From NCBI GenBank assembly GCA_050743265.1, contig JBOGEN010000069.1, positions 6,207-70,206 of the forward strand: a stretch of DNA of 64,000 bases, written 5' to 3'. Of this stretch, positions 42,331-50,204 are shown piece by piece; position 1 is the stretch's first letter, and every line of letters begins with the position of its first letter. The translations under genes and the position numbers were made by a program. This stretch comes from JBOGEN01 sp050743265 (lineage in GTDB: Bacteria; Actinomycetota; Actinomycetes; JBOGEN01). Below the pieces are notes generated by a model that saw only the letters and a program-made list of their open reading frames with translations, was not told the DNA's origin and did no database searches.

Positions 42331-43586
42331 CCGCCCACGACCCGAGCAGCGCAGCGCGGTGGCCCCGCGTCGCTGTGGTCGGCGGGTCCATCGGCGGACT
42401 CACGGCCGCCCTCGTCCTCCGTGACCTCGGGTGCGACGTCGTCGTCCACGAGCGCTCGCCGTCGGCGCCCGAGGGGCGCGGGGTCGGGATCGTCCTGCAC
42501 GACATGACGGTGCGCTACCTCGCCGAAGACGACGGGCCGACGGAAGACGGCGACCCGACAGAGCACGGCGCCCCGAGAGGCCGCCTCGACCTCGAGGCCG
42601 TGAGCACGTCCGCCCGCTACCTGCGCTACCTCGACCGCGACGGGCACGTGGTGTACGAGGGCGAGCGGAACTACCACTTCACCGCGTACGGCACCCTCTA
42701 CCGGGCTCTCCTGGCGCGACTCGACCCGGACCGGTACCACCTGGGGCACGAGGTCGTGGAGTTCGCGCAGCAGGGCGAGGAGGTCACGTACCGGCTCGCC
42801 GACGGCAGCGTCGGGACGTGCGACCTCCTGGTGTGTGCCGACGGTGTGTCCTCGCCGTCGAGGCGGCGCCTGCACCCGGACGTCCGGCCCCGGTACGCCG
42901 GCTACGTCGGGTGGCGCGGGGTCCTCGAGGAGCGTGCCCTGTCCCGCGCGACCACCGAGGCGCTGCACGACGCGATCACGTACGCCGTCGCACCCCACAG
43001 CCACATCCTCGTCTACCCCATCCCGCACTACAACGGCTCGCGCGAGCCGGGACGCCGGCTCGTCAACGTCGTCTGGTACCGCAACGTCCGGACGGGCCAG
43101 GAGCTCGACAACCTGCTCACCGACACACGCGGGCAGCGCCGGGAGTCGTCGGTCCCGCCCGGCCTCGTCCGGGGCGAGGCCGTCGACGAGCTGCGCACCG
43201 CCGCCGCGCGGGAGTTCCCCCGCCCGATCGCGGAGGTCGTCGCGAAGGCCGAGGAGCCCTTCATCCAGGTGATCGTGGACATCGCGGTCCCGCGCATGGC
43301 CGTCGGGCGGGTCTGCCTCATCGGTGACGCGGCGTTCGCGGTACGCCCGCACGCCGCCGCCGCGACGGCGAAGGCTGCCGCCGACGGCTGGGCTCTTGCC
43401 GAGTCCCTCGAGAAGAGCGACGGGGACGTGCCCACCGCGCTGGGCGCGTGGGAGCCCCGCCAGCGCGCGCTCGGACACCGCCTGCTCGAGCGCACGCGCG
43501 AGATGGGCGACCGCTCGCAGGTCGCCGGGACGTGGGAGGCCGGGCACGCGTCGCTCGACTTCGGCCTGGACGGACCCGGCCGGTGA
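42327..43586 (+). CDS. FAD-dependent aromatic monooxygenase (2,6-dihydroxypyridine 3-hydroxylase-like)
   Basis: 419 residues if translation begins at CTG 42327, which overlaps the cupin stop and follows GGGGGAG. No ATG, GTG or TTG occurs in frame before GTG 42375, and that start would cut the first beta-strand of the FAD fold (RVAVVGGSIGGLTAALVLRD). Later motifs: RSPSAPEGRGVGIVLHD, LLVCADGVSSPSRRRL (DG motif), YAGYVGWRGVLEE, and GDAAFAVRPHAAAATAKAAADGWALAE (GD motif). The pattern is close to class A hydroxylases of hydroxypyridines. An Asp/Glu/Gly-rich insert lies at about residues 66-88. Confidence 0.8.
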   Translation: MTAHDPSSAARWPRVAVVGGSIGGLTAALVLRDLGCDVVVHERSPSAPEGRGVGIVLHDMTVRYLAEDDGPTEDGDPTEHGAPRGRLDLEAVSTSARYLRYLDRDGHVVYEGERNYHFTAYGTLYRALLARLDPDRYHLGHEVVEFAQQGEEVTYRLADGSVGTCDLLVCADGVSSPSRRRLHPDVRPRYAGYVGWRGVLEERALSRATTEALHDAITYAVAPHSHILVYPIPHYNGSREPGRRLVNVVWYRNVRTGQELDNLLTDTRGQRRESSVPPGLVRGEAVDELRTAAAREFPRPIAEVVAKAEEPFIQVIVDIAVPRMAVGRVCLIGDAAFAVRPHAAAATAKAAADGWALAESLEKSDGDVPTALGAWEPRQRALGHRLLERTREMGDRSQVAGTWEAGHASLDFGLDGPGR

Positions 43587-43638
43587 GCGCACCCCCGCTG
43601 TCCAGCGAGGACCGGTCCGGCCCTAGGGTTCTGCCATC

Positions 43639-44418
43639 GTGCGGCTCGAGGGCAGGACAGCAGTGGTCACCGGGGCTGGGCGCGGGATCGGCCAGCAGGT
43701 GGCCCTCGTGCTGGGCCGGGCCGGCGCCCACGTGGTGCTCGCCTCCCGCTCCCCCGACGCCCTCGTCCAGACGCGTGCCCGGATCGAGGCCGACGGCGGC
43801 ACGGCGCTCGTCGTGCCGACCGACATCACCCGGCAGAGCGACGTCGCCACGCTGGCCGAGCGCGTCGAGGAGACGTACGGCGCCGCGGACGTGCTCGTGT
43901 GCAACAGCGGGGTGGGTGGGCCTTCCGCACCGCTGTGGGAGGTCGACCCCGCCGAGTGGGAGTCCACCCTGGCGGTCAACGTCACGGGCACGTTCCTGTG
44001 CTGCCGGGCGATCCTCCCGGCCATGCTGGGCCGCCGGTCCGGGAGCGTCGTGGTGATCGGGTCGATGACCGGCAAGCGCCCGCTCATGAACCGCTCGCCG
44101 TACGCGACGAGCAAGACCGCGCTGATCGGGCTCGTCCGCACGCTCGCCCACGAGACCGGCCCGTACGGCGTACGGGTGAACCTCGTCTCCCCCGGCCCGG
44201 TGGAGGGCGAGCGCATCGAGTGGGTGATCGGCCGGCAGGCCGAGGCGCAGGGCATCAGCCCGGAGGAGGCTCGGGAGCAGTTCACGTCCTCGTCCCCGCT
44301 GCGTCGGCTGGTGGCGGCCTCCGACGTGGCGGACGCGGTCCTCTACCTCGCGTCCGACCAGGCGGGCTCCGTGACCGGGGAGGACCTCAACGTGTCGGCC
44401 GGCACCGTCATGCACTGA
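43639..44418 (+). CDS. Short-chain dehydrogenase/reductase
   Basis: 259 residues from GTG 43639. The cofactor loop is TGAGRGIGQQ, then CNSGVGG in place of the usual NNAG. The catalytic Ser is in VIGSMTGKR, Tyr and Lys are in SPYATSKTAL, and SPGPVEGERIEW follows. A classical SDR, probably NAD(P)-dependent, serving one redox step of the island pathway. Confidence 0.85.
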   Translation: MRLEGRTAVVTGAGRGIGQQVALVLGRAGAHVVLASRSPDALVQTRARIEADGGTALVVPTDITRQSDVATLAERVEETYGAADVLVCNSGVGGPSAPLWEVDPAEWESTLAVNVTGTFLCCRAILPAMLGRRSGSVVVIGSMTGKRPLMNRSPYATSKTALIGLVRTLAHETGPYGVRVNLVSPGPVEGERIEWVIGRQAEAQGISPEEAREQFTSSSPLRRLVAASDVADAVLYLASDQAGSVTGEDLNVSAGTVMH

Positions 44419-44433
44419 CCAGGAGGCGACGAA

Positions 44434-45126
44434 TTGAGCAGGCTCATCGACCTGTCGCAGGACATCTACCAGGGGATGCAGGTTTACCCCGGGCACCTCA
44501 AGACGGTCGTCTTCGACCACGCGAGCCACGACGAGACGGCGCCACGGTTCGAGAGCGAGTTCTCGTTCCAGACCAAGGGGATCATGCTCAACGACAACGG
44601 CCCCACGCACGTCGACTCGTTCAGCCATCTGGACCCGAGCCCGGACGCCCAGACGATCGACCAGATGTCGCTCGACCTGTTCTATGGCCCGGCGGTGTGC
44701 CTCGACGTCTCCGAGCACCCGCCGCGGACGGACATCACCGGTGAGCACCTGGACGCGGCGGTCGCCAAGTCCGGGCAGGACGTACGCCCCGGCGACATCG
44801 TGCTGTTCTACACCGCGACGTACGACCGCCACCACGGCACGGCCGCGTACCTCACCGACTTCGCCGGGCTCGGGGAGTCCGGCAGCCAGTGGATCGTCGA
44901 CAAGGGCATCAAGACCTTCGGCGTCGACAGCCCCACACCCGACAACCCGATCAGCAAGACCTACCCCTGCCACATGATGTGCCGCGTCCACCACAAGACC
45001 CACTACGAGAACCTGGCCCACCTCGACCAGGTGGTGAACACGCGCTTCACGTTCGTCGGGCTACCGCTCAAGACCGTCGGGGCGCACGGCGGCCCCACGC
45101 GCGCCGCCGCCCTCGTGGACGCCTGA
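44434..45126 (+). CDS. Cyclase-family metal-dependent hydrolase, second copy
   Basis: 230 residues. TTG 44434 is the start supported by CCAGGAGG 9 nt upstream. The metal motif NGPTHVDSFSHLDP (about residues 53-66) matches HxDxxxH of the cyclase family. The C-terminal GLPLKTVGAHGGPTRAAALVD is also family-typical. It has little direct similarity to the cyclase at 29724, so the two probably act on different intermediates. It is the last gene of the plus arm; the convergent cupin stop is 4 bp away. Confidence 0.85.
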   Translation: MSRLIDLSQDIYQGMQVYPGHLKTVVFDHASHDETAPRFESEFSFQTKGIMLNDNGPTHVDSFSHLDPSPDAQTIDQMSLDLFYGPAVCLDVSEHPPRTDITGEHLDAAVAKSGQDVRPGDIVLFYTATYDRHHGTAAYLTDFAGLGESGSQWIVDKGIKTFGVDSPTPDNPISKTYPCHMMCRVHHKTHYENLAHLDQVVNTRFTFVGLPLKTVGAHGGPTRAAALVDA

Positions 45127-45130
45127 CCGG

Positions 45131-45568
45131 CTACTCCGCGGGCGCTGCCGTGCGGGCGGGACGCTCGGCCACCTCGTCGAGCTCGGGCAGGTTCACGACG
45201 ATCGGGTCCGGGTCGGACCGGACGACCACCCAGGACGTGGGCTCGGACGCGGACGCGTTGATCTCCTGATGGATGATCTCGGCGGGGATGAACACGAAGT
45301 CGCCCACGTCCGCCTCGGTGACCTGCTCGAGACGGGGGCCCCACCGGAACCGGGCGCGGCCCTCGAGCACGTACAGGATCGTCTCCTGGTCCCCGTGATG
45401 GTGGGCCCCGGTCGCCGCGCCCGGCTCCACCACGGACAGGAAGCCGCTGAGCACCCGGGCGTCCGGGTTACGGGAGTCGAAGGCGACCTCACGTCGCAGG
45501 CCGGGGGTCTGGGGGGTGTCGCCCGAGCGCTCGCCGGCGGACACGACCCGTACGCGGGGGTCACTCAT
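45131..45568 (-). CDS. Cupin-domain protein at the end of the selenoperoxiredoxin operon
   Basis: 145 residues, ATG 45568, overlapping the last 8 nt of the peroxiredoxin gene. One cupin barrel: GAATGAHHHGDQETILYVLEG with three adjacent His, and GDFVFIPAEIIHQEINAS with the fourth His. It is probably metal-bound. The tight overlap suggests a functional link to the peroxiredoxin, for example with a shared reactive substrate, but nothing in the sequence names it. Confidence 0.8.
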   Translation of the reverse strand: MSDPRVRVVSAGERSGDTPQTPGLRREVAFDSRNPDARVLSGFLSVVEPGAATGAHHHGDQETILYVLEGRARFRWGPRLEQVTEADVGDFVFIPAEIIHQEINASASEPTSWVVVRSDPDPIVVNLPELDEVAERPARTAAPAE

Positions 45569-46055
45569 GCCGATCGTCCTTCCCGTGCCCGTGTAGCCGC
45601 CGGAGCACGTCCACTGCCTCGCCGAGGTCGGGCACCTGCTCCGCGTTGTCCGTCACCCACCGGTAGCGGACGACCCCGTCCTCGTCGACGAGGAACACGG
45701 AGCGCTTGGCCAGACCCTGGTGGCCCTTCCACACGTCGTACTGCACGCCGTACGCCTGGCACACCTCGCGGTTCCAGTCCGAGAGCAGCGGGAAGTCGAC
45801 TCCGAGCTCCTTGGCGAACCGCTGCTGGGAGAAGATCGCGGTCACCGCGATCGCGACGACCTCACCCCCGAGTGAGCGGATCTCCGCCGCCGACTGCCCC
45901 AACTGGGACAGCTCGGTGCTTCAATACCCGCCGAAGTCGAAGACGTAGAAGCAGACGAACACAGGTCCCCGGGCACGCAGCTCGGCCAGGTCGACCGACT
46001 CGTCGAAGGTCCGTCGCAGCGTGAAGTCAGGGGCGCGGTCGCCGACCTCCGGCAT
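45561..46055 (-). CDS. Selenocysteine-containing peroxiredoxin (in-frame TGA read as Sec)
   Basis: 164 residues from ATG 46055, overlapping the EcfT stop (TGATG). The frame is uninterrupted except for one TGA at 45923-45921, codon 45. Upstream it reads APDFTLRRTFDES and VFVCFYVFDFGGY, and downstream STELSQLGQSAAEI, FPLLSDWNREVCQAYGV and AKRSVFLVDEDGVV. This is a complete AhpE/BCP-type peroxiredoxin. The TGA stands exactly where such proteins have the peroxidatic Cys (FTxxC[ST]xEL). A SECIS-like hairpin begins 4 nt later. Odd point: the usual Pro and Thr of PxxxTxxC are Val and Gly. It should reduce peroxides through a selenol. A pseudogene is the less likely alternative. Confidence 0.85.
45890..45916 (-). 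promoter_or_regulatory. SECIS-like hairpin directly after the in-frame TGA
   Basis: In the RNA, CUGUCCC (45911-45905) pairs with GGGGCAG (45900-45894) around the 4-nt loop AGUU. Outside a single bulged G (45912), CCGA (45916-45913) pairs with UCGG (45893-45890). That makes 11 pairs (one GU wobble) starting 4 nt after the UGA. A G sits in the second loop position and 16 nt separate UGA and loop, matching the bacterial SECIS rules for SelB binding. Confidence 0.8.
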
Positions 46056-46873
46056 CAGCTCATGTTCCACTGCATCGTCGCCGGGTTGAACTGCCAGACG
46101 AGGTAGACCACGGAGAGCGCGAAGAACACCCACCCGAAGACCTTGCCCGCGGTGCTGTCCGGCACGGGGCGCATGTACGTACGGGTCTTGTGGGCCCCGT
46201 ACCCCCGGATGTCGAGTGCCATGGCCTGGGTCTGGCCGTTGCGCAGGCCGAGCACGAGCATGGCGAACGCGAGGTGCTTCATGCGGTGCCACTTGCGCTG
46301 GACCGGGTTCATGTCCTGCCCCAGGTCGCGGATGCGCTGGGTCACCGAGATGTCCTTGCCGAGCTGCAGGAACGTCGGGAACAGCACGAGCCCCAGCACC
46401 GGCGCGTGCACGAGCCGGTAGTCGAAGCCGCGGCCCGCGAAGTTCTGCACCATGTCGGTGGGGTGCGTCGTGAACGCGAAGGAGAGGCCCGACAACGCGA
46501 TCGCGAGGAACCGGAGCGCGAGCAGCACGCCGAATCCGATCGCGGCCCAGGTGAGGTCCCCGAGCGGGGTCTGGACGGCGACCTCGTTCGATCCTGCGGT
46601 CGCCTGTCCGCCGTAGAAGAACGGGAACACCACCATGAGGATGAGGACGAACGGCAGGATCGTCTTGCCGAACGTCCAGTAGACCCGCAGGGACACGCCG
46701 GTGAGGAACGCCGCACAGAAGAACGTGAAGGCGAACAGGCCAAGCCCGACCCACAGGTTGGTGTTGAAGATCGCGACGAAGGACGCGCCCAGGATGTAGA
46801 GCGTCTTGGAGAACGGCGACATCCGGTGGAACGGGGAGGCGGCGTCCTTATAGGCCAGATCGAGATCCTGCAC
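46055..46873 (-). CDS. ECF transporter transmembrane (T) component
   Basis: 272 residues from GTG 46873, which is preceded by AAGGAGGG; the start lies inside the end of the ATPase gene (26-bp overlap). Five or six membrane helices. The coupling region near the C-terminus, HLAFAMLVLGLRNGQTQAMALDIRGYGAHKTRT, contains the Ala-Arg-Gly type motifs of EcfT/CbiQ/YkoC proteins, which grip the ATPases. It works with the double ATPase upstream and the S component at 48739. Confidence 0.85.
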   Translation of the reverse strand: MQDLDLAYKDAASPFHRMSPFSKTLYILGASFVAIFNTNLWVGLGLFAFTFFCAAFLTGVSLRVYWTFGKTILPFVLILMVVFPFFYGGQATAGSNEVAVQTPLGDLTWAAIGFGVLLALRFLAIALSGLSFAFTTHPTDMVQNFAGRGFDYRLVHAPVLGLVLFPTFLQLGKDISVTQRIRDLGQDMNPVQRKWHRMKHLAFAMLVLGLRNGQTQAMALDIRGYGAHKTRTYMRPVPDSTAGKVFGWVFFALSVVYLVWQFNPATMQWNMS

Positions 46874-48626
46874 GGATGCCCTCCTTGATCCGGTCGCGCA
46901 CCTCGGCGGTGTCACGCAGAGGCTCTCCCAGCAGCTGGCGGGAGAACTCGAACACGGGGGGCGGACGCAGCTTGGCCCGCCGCAGGACGTCCGTCTCGTC
47001 GAACAGCTCCTGCGGGCCGCCGTCGAAGATCGTCCGGCCCTCGGTCATGACCACGCACCGGTCGGCGTGCTCGGCGACGAGCCGCATGTCGTGCGTGATG
47101 AACGCGACCGCCGCGCCGGCGTCCGCGAGGTTGCGCAGCAGCTCCATGAGGCGCTGCGCCTGTTGGTAGTCCTGGCCGAACGTCGGCTCGTCCAGGACGA
47201 CCACCTCGGGCTCGCCGATGACCATGCAGGCGACCGACAGGCGGCGCTTCTGCCCCTGGCTGAGCACGTACGGGCTGGCGTCGCGCCGGTCCCACAGCCG
47301 GACGCTGCGCAGGAACGCCTCCACCCGGCGCTCGCCCTCGTCCGCCGGCAGCGTGAACGCCTTGAGCCCGTGGGCGACCTCGTCGTACACCGTGTTGCGG
47401 ATGAACTGCTTCTCCGGCACCTGGAAGATGAACGCCACGCGCTTGACGAGCTCGGCGAAGCGGTACTTCGTCGTGGGGATCCCGTCGACGAGCACCTCGC
47501 CGGACGTCGGCTTGTGGATGCCGTTGAAGCACTTGGCAAGCGTGGACTTGCCCGAGCCGTTCTGGCCGACGATGGCGAGCATCTCTCCCCGGCGTACCTC
47601 CATGCTGACCTCACGCAGCACGTCGGCACGGGACGGGTAGGAGAAGTTCAGGTCCCGCACCGCGATCACGGCTTCACGCTGGGGCGGCTCGGCGGGTGCC
47701 GTGAGGGGGGCGTCCAGCGGCTCTTGCTCGAGCGCTGCCGGCTCGGGCAGGCCGAGTGCCGAGACCGCGTCGACGAGCTCGGCCCCGTTGATCGGGGTCT
47801 GCGGGAGCTCGAGCCCGTCGCGGCGGAGCTCGAGCGCCACCTCGGCGGCCTGGGGGATCCACAGGCCCATCTGGTCCCGGACGTCCAGCCCGTGCTTGGT
47901 CATGAAGTCGCGCGGCGACTCCGGCCCGTGCACGGTCTGCCCGTCCACCAGGAGGATCTTGTTCACCTGGTCGTAGACGGTGTCGACCTCGTGCTCCACG
48001 ATCAGCACGGTCACGCCGGTGAGCTCGCGCACGCGGTTGACCGCGTCGAGCACCTCCTGCGTCCCGACCGGGTCGAGGTTCGACGTGGGCTCGTCGAGGA
48101 TCAGGACCCTCGGCTGCAGCGCGAGCATGGCCGCCAGGGCCACCCGCTGCTTCTCCCCGCCGGACAGCTTGACGGTCGACCGGTCACGGAACCCGGCGAG
48201 GCCGACGAGGTCGAGGGCGGAGTCGATGCGCCGGTGGATCTCGTCCGGGGAGAACAGGTAGTTCTCGAGGGCGAACCCGATCTCTTCCTCGATCGTCAGC
48301 GTGACGATCTGCTCCTCGGGGTTCTGGAACAGCATGTTGACCGTGGCGAAGCGCTCGCCCCGGTCGAGCTCCCGGCGGTTGACGAGCCCCTTGGTGGCGT
48401 GGTTGACGAGGACGCGGCCCTCGTTGCGCCCGCCGAAGTAGTCCGGGTAGATGCCCACGAGGTTCAGCGCCAGCGTCGACTTGCCCGAGCCGCTCTTGCC
48501 GAGGACGAGCATGAAGTCCCCTGGCTCGACCTCGAACGAGAGGTCGCTCAGGGCGAGTGACTCGCCGCCTCCGGTGCCCTTGAACCAGAAGCTGTAGTCC
48601 TCGACGACGATCATCGGGTCGGCCAT
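46848..48626 (-). CDS. ECF transporter fused double ATPase (YkoD-like)
   Basis: 592 residues from ATG 48626 with GAGGAG. Two ABC domains in one chain. Domain 1 has Walker A GKSGSGKSTLA, signature LSGGEKQRVALAAML and Walker B VLILDEPTSNLD. Domain 2 (from about residue 305) has GQNGSGKSTLA, signature LSQGQKRRLSVACMV and Walker B VVVLDEPTFGQD. Both nucleotide sites look complete. Fused EcfA-EcfA' proteins with a separate S component of this size resemble YkoD. It powers vitamin or precursor uptake. Confidence 0.9.
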   Translation of the reverse strand: MADPMIVVEDYSFWFKGTGGGESLALSDLSFEVEPGDFMLVLGKSGSGKSTLALNLVGIYPDYFGGRNEGRVLVNHATKGLVNRRELDRGERFATVNMLFQNPEEQIVTLTIEEEIGFALENYLFSPDEIHRRIDSALDLVGLAGFRDRSTVKLSGGEKQRVALAAMLALQPRVLILDEPTSNLDPVGTQEVLDAVNRVRELTGVTVLIVEHEVDTVYDQVNKILLVDGQTVHGPESPRDFMTKHGLDVRDQMGLWIPQAAEVALELRRDGLELPQTPINGAELVDAVSALGLPEPAALEQEPLDAPLTAPAEPPQREAVIAVRDLNFSYPSRADVLREVSMEVRRGEMLAIVGQNGSGKSTLAKCFNGIHKPTSGEVLVDGIPTTKYRFAELVKRVAFIFQVPEKQFIRNTVYDEVAHGLKAFTLPADEGERRVEAFLRSVRLWDRRDASPYVLSQGQKRRLSVACMVIGEPEVVVLDEPTFGQDYQQAQRLMELLRNLADAGAAVAFITHDMRLVAEHADRCVVMTEGRTIFDGGPQELFDETDVLRRAKLRPPPVFEFSRQLLGEPLRDTAEVRDRIKEGIRAGSRSGL

Positions 48627-48738
48627 GGGGCTGCTCCTCGGGGGTGGGTGGTCCTGGCCGGACGACGCGGGGTGCCGACGGGGGTATCGCAGGGGGTGTG
48701 CACCCCGACGCCGCCCGACCAGGACCGGGCGCGGTCGG
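48627..48738. other. Short spacer inside the ECF operon
   Basis: 112 bp between the S component and the ATPase. It includes the palindrome GGGGTGTGCACCCC (48693-48706) and the ATPase ribosome-binding site. Possibly a weak attenuating hairpin; no promoter is seen. Confidence 0.3.
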
Positions 48739-49380
48739 TTACGCGTGGACGACCGCGCCACCTCTCGCCGGCGGCGTGTCCACCGACGGCACACCGGCGC
48801 GCTCCAGGCCGATCCCCAGGTACCGACCGACGATGCCCCAGATGACGCCGCCGATCGCACCCACGAGGATCGAGAGCAGACCCCAGGACGCACCCCCCGC
48901 CAGGCCGAACCCGACGACGACGAACAGCGCGACCTGGTTGGTGCCTGCCGCCACCGCGCCGGTCACGCCGAACAGCAGGTTGCGGCCGCGCCAGCGCATG
49001 GCGAGGAAGGCCAGCGCCGTGAGGATGCCCGGGAAGAGCGCGTACCAGAGCAGCAGCGGCCCGTCCGGGTCACCCATGAACCAGCGCACGACGTGGGTGA
49101 CGACGATCGCCAGGAGCAGCACGCTCGCGCGCTTGCGCAGGTACGCCCCCGCGAAGAAGAGGATCCAGGTCGTGCCGTTGTAGACGGCGTAGATGACGAA
49201 GCCGACGGCACCCGTCGCCCAGACCGTGCGCTCGAGGAAGCCCAGCGCGCCCAGGATCTCGATCGCGGCCTCGATGATGCCCAGCAGCACCGCGACCACG
49301 ATGTCCATCGTGTTCATCCGGAAGTCGTCCCGCCAGCGAAAGCCGGGGGAGGCCTGCTTGGCCTGACGTGTCTCTGCCAC
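48739..49380 (-). CDS. ECF transporter substrate-binding (S) component, YkoE-like
   Basis: 213 residues from GTG 49380 with GAGGAGCGG upstream. Five or six membrane helices: MDIVVAVLLGIIEAAIEILGALGF, a cluster around GAVGFVIYAVYNGTTWILFFAGAYL, and LLFGVTGAVAAGTNQVALFVVV. Size, helix pattern and position next to a fused ATPase and a T component fit the YkoE group, which is linked to thiamin or its hydroxymethylpyrimidine part. No thiamin riboswitch precedes this operon, so another ligand is possible. Confidence 0.75.
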   Translation of the reverse strand: MAETRQAKQASPGFRWRDDFRMNTMDIVVAVLLGIIEAAIEILGALGFLERTVWATGAVGFVIYAVYNGTTWILFFAGAYLRKRASVLLLAIVVTHVVRWFMGDPDGPLLLWYALFPGILTALAFLAMRWRGRNLLFGVTGAVAAGTNQVALFVVVGFGLAGGASWGLLSILVGAIGGVIWGIVGRYLGIGLERAGVPSVDTPPARGGAVVHA

Positions 49381-49439
49381 TGCCCGCTCCTCTGCTCGGC
49401 GATCCGGCAAGGGCTGCGGCCCGGCCAGACCGGTCTTCG

Positions 49440-50204
49440 TCACCGCGGGGCTTCGCCGTGACCTGTCTCCTTCTCACGCCCCGAGTCCGTCGTCCCCGTT
49501 TCGCGTCGTCGGGCCATCGACCCGAGGACGAGCTTGTCCAGCGCCAGGTCGTACGCCTGGGCCTCCGTGAGGCCTGCGCGCGTACGGAGGAAGGCGCCGA
49601 TCTCTGCGTGGACGCGGGGAGAGCGCGCACGCAGCTCCGAGACCGTCGCGTCGACGGTCTTCTCGAGCGTGTCGTCGCTCTCGGCCACCTCCGTCAGCAG
49701 GCCGAGCTCCGCCGCCCGTCTCGCGTCCACCCGGCGCCCCGTCGCCGTGAGGTGGAAGGCCTGCTTGCGTCCCACGAGGCTCGGCAGCCACGCCAGGACG
49801 ACGACGGGCGCGAGGTCGATGTCCACCTCGGGGAACCGGAACCCCGCGGACGGTGCCGCGATCGACACGTCGCAGAGCGCCGCGAGGCCTACACCGAACC
49901 CGGCCGCGTCGCCGCCGACCTCGGCGACCGTGACGAGCCGGGTCTCGCCGATCGCGCGGTTGAGGTCGATCAGGGCTCCGGTCTCCGACCGCAGGGCCGC
50001 CACGTCGTTCGCGGTCCGCTCACGTCCGAGGCAGAAGCTGGGGCCGCGTGCCCGGAGCCGAATGACGTGGGCGTCCGGGCTCGGGTGCCGCAGGCAGTCG
50101 CTGAGCGCCGTGCACATCTCGACGGTGAGCAGGTTGCCCTCGCCGCGGTCGAGGAGGACGTCGACGACCCCGTCGTCCAGCCGAACCTCGAGCCCGTCGA
50201 CCAT
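49440..50204 (-). CDS. Enoyl-CoA hydratase/isomerase family protein
   Basis: 254 residues from ATG 50204, overlapping the aldehyde dehydrogenase stop (TGATG). Crotonase-fold elements: VDVLLDRGEGNLLTVEMC, VIRLRARGPSFCLGRE (oxyanion hole 1), VAEVGGDAAGFGVGLAALCDVSIAAPSAGFRFPEVDIDLAP (oxyanion hole 2). The second loop is AAGFG rather than CxGgG. Catalytic Glu residues seen in hydratases are not evident, so an isomerase or lyase role is possible. Confidence 0.8.
   Translation of the reverse strand: MVDGLEVRLDDGVVDVLLDRGEGNLLTVEMCTALSDCLRHPSPDAHVIRLRARGPSFCLGRERTANDVAALRSETGALIDLNRAIGETRLVTVAEVGGDAAGFGVGLAALCDVSIAAPSAGFRFPEVDIDLAPVVVLAWLPSLVGRKQAFHLTATGRRVDARRAAELGLLTEVAESDDTLEKTVDATVSELRARSPRVHAEIGAFLRTRAGLTEAQAYDLALDKLVLGSMARRRETGTTDSGREKETGHGEAPR

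Noticed and set aside
45921..45923. Simple nonsense pseudogene at the peroxiredoxin
   Set aside because: The stop is TGA, falls on the catalytic position, the frame is otherwise perfect on both sides, and a SECIS-shaped hairpin follows at the right distance. Chance coincidence of all four is unlikely.
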